64,000 bases of DNA, from contig NC_063017.1 of NCBI RefSeq assembly GCF_020509005.1, forward strand, positions 4,650,001-4,714,000. Reading direction: 5' to 3'. The DNA is from Fulvia fulva (lineage: Eukaryota; Ascomycota; Dothideomycetes; Mycosphaerellales; Mycosphaerellaceae). The notes under the pieces are model-generated. The model did not search any database. It was not told the DNA's origin and saw only the letters and a list, made by a program, of their open reading frames with translations. This document shows positions 62,747 to 64,000 of this stretch, piece by piece (position 1 is the stretch's first letter; each line of letters opens with the position of its first letter). The position numbers and the translations under genes were made by a program.

Positions 62747-63880
62747 TTACTCCATCGGCCCGCGTGCGAAGATGTCGCCGGTGGTCAGGTTGCAGCAATA
62801 CTTGACTATGGTCATGTTAGCGTATACTTGTCACTACAGCAATGGCCTACTTACATCCGTTGGCTTGCTTGTAGCGAAGCTCAAGCAAATCCCCTCTTCT
62901 AATGCGGACGATCTGGCATTGCTCGCCGCAGGCCTCGAAGTCCTCTTGGGCAAACTCCTGCTGCCTCGCTGCTGACACGGCCTCGTAACTGACAGTGTAG
63001 TCGTGGAAGTTCGGATCGAGAGGGACGTGGGACGCGACAGCGAAGGCGAGAACACTATCCGCTAGCATCTCCTGAACGGCGCTTTGCTGGATGATGATGT
63101 AACCCGTCGCGTTCTCGGTGACGGGGTGTATGGTACAGAGGATCGCGAAGTCTAGTACGCGTTAGTCCATTTCTTGGCCCTACGCGTCGCTTCGTGTGGA
63201 GAACATACTCTTAACAGCGGGGATTGGACAGAGTCCATAGCAGATCAAGTCGCCGGCTTGAATGTTGACGATGCCTCCGATGCCCTTGATAGCGAAGGTC
63301 TGCAGGGCGATGAGCGACTCGAGGCCGTAGAAGCCTTCAGTCCGCACCTCGACGACGTTGCCTGTGAGGAGGTCCATGGATGGGCATGGTACGCTGATCC
63401 CGCCGTCTTGCATGTCGCCTAGGTCGACGCGCAGTGTAAAGTGCTGGTGAGGAGCACGTGCGACCTGATAGAACGCTATGCGGTTATTAGTCCTGATCTC
63501 GACTCGAAAGCGTCGCGCATTCCAGGGTACTTACTTGTGCCGGGTAGGTTGATCCCAACTATCAGTTCCGTGTCCTGCGGGATGAGGATGTCCGCGCGTG
63601 TCTGGAGGTGCTTCGCAGGGATGCCACCATGCCGCTGGACGACCACGGTAGGTGTGAAGCCCTCGGCTTCAGCGGCTCTGAAGAAGGAGTCGACAGTGAT
63701 GAGTACGGGGCCGTTGGGCATTGGGTACGTCGTGGGCTGGGCGTTGATGTCGACTGCTCCAGCTGCAGTACTCAGATGGATCTGGGGGTCGAGATTGCGG
63801 CTGACGGCGACGACGAGTGCAGCCTGTCTCTCTTCCTGGGTCGGCATCGGGTAGGCAGGTGGTATGTTGTCTTGCGTCAT
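62747..63880 (-). CDS. Unnamed small family, copy B (intact, four exons)
   Basis: Exons 63535-63880, 63209-63475, 62855-63151 and 62747-62805, introns 59, 57 and 49 bp, all phase 1 with good signals (GTAAGT, GTATGT; GGACTAACG and GCTAACATG branch sites); 322 residues. The start is the ATG at 63880 (MTQDNIPPAYPMPTQEERQA). Regions: a repeated YPMP motif in the first 60 residues; then AAEAEGFTPTVVVQRHGGIP; then VRTEGFYGLESLIALQTFAI and VNIQAGDLICYG; finally ACGEQCQIVRIRRGDLLELR. Strands of type (I/V)x(I)xxGDLLxxxY recur, suggesting a beta-rich repeat fold. No signal peptide, enzyme motif or membrane segment. I recognise no known family; homologous copies A and C are in this window. Confidence 0.78.
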
Positions 63881-64000
63881 TGCTGCGCTCTTGCTGTTGG
63901 TCGCGTGGATGTTGAGGTTCGTTAGGTTGGAGAAGGAAGATGCAATTTTACTGCGAGCGACCTTTTCTCAAAGTGGGCCCCAATTTACTAGCACGTCACA

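Noticed and set aside
1..64000. tRNA, rRNA or CRISPR features
   Set aside because: No T-loop-like GTTCGA motif in a cloverleaf context was noticed, no rRNA-like sequence, and no regularly spaced repeats. A covariance-model scan would be decisive for tRNAs.

Overview
The window looks like nuclear DNA of a filamentous ascomycete, most likely a dothideomycete of the Mycosphaerella/Capnodiales type. This is an inference. It rests on short GT-AG introns of about 45-125 bp with CTAAC/CTGAC-like branch sites a few bases before the acceptor, closely spaced genes on both strands, several fungal-only families (2EXR and F-box-like proteins, DUF3176, MMM1, YPP1, RIX1) and a transposon carrying CpA-to-TpA mutations typical of repeat-induced point mutation (RIP). 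Exon structures were assembled by hand from splice sites and reading-frame phase. I saw no tRNA, rRNA or CRISPR array.

Left part (1-13.0 kb): a secreted protein built from repeated four-cysteine modules runs off the left edge (1-1098, seven exons visible). Then come two tandem 2EXR-type paralogues, a MORG1/WDR83-like WD40 protein, about 3 kb with little recognisable coding, a T5orf172/GIY-YIG-like protein, and a divergent pair of ubiquitin-proteasome genes: an E2 of the UBC1 class with a UBA domain, and proteasome ATPase RPT2, whose first coding exon is only the ATG.

Middle (13.0-39.7 kb): a CorA-like membrane protein with a frame break, a decayed GMC oxidoreductase remnant, the divergent pair YPP1 (PI4-kinase complex adaptor) and RIX1 (60S ribosome biogenesis), a small membrane protein, HEM1 (5-aminolevulinate synthase), a D-aminoacylase-type amidohydrolase frameshifted at two poly-G runs, an F-box protein with an internal stop, an SDR, a secreted/GPI-type protein, an enoyl-CoA hydratase, an intact GMC oxidoreductase and an F-box-like protein. 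These are mostly housekeeping or scattered metabolic genes. There is no PKS, NRPS or terpene synthase, so I do not call a biosynthetic cluster.

Right part (39.7-64 kb) is more accessory: a multiply frameshifted DUF3176 gene, a disordered hypothetical protein, an unnamed three-member family (45103-45870, 62747-63880, broken copy 62153-62570), an FNT formate/nitrite-type transporter, an MPP6-like protein with a stop just before a zinc knuckle, a TA-flanked MITE, a fold-back repeat, a 63-residue secreted cysteine-rich protein hidden behind an intron, and a complete 3333-bp hAT element with perfect 8-bp target-site duplications that lies 53 bp upstream of the ATG of another 2EXR gene. MMM1 (ERMES tether) lies at 60340-61879.

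Most striking are the modular four-cysteine protein, the unnamed family with its pseudogene copy, the hidden cysteine-rich peptide gene, and the hAT element whose ends are clean while its middle is mutated.
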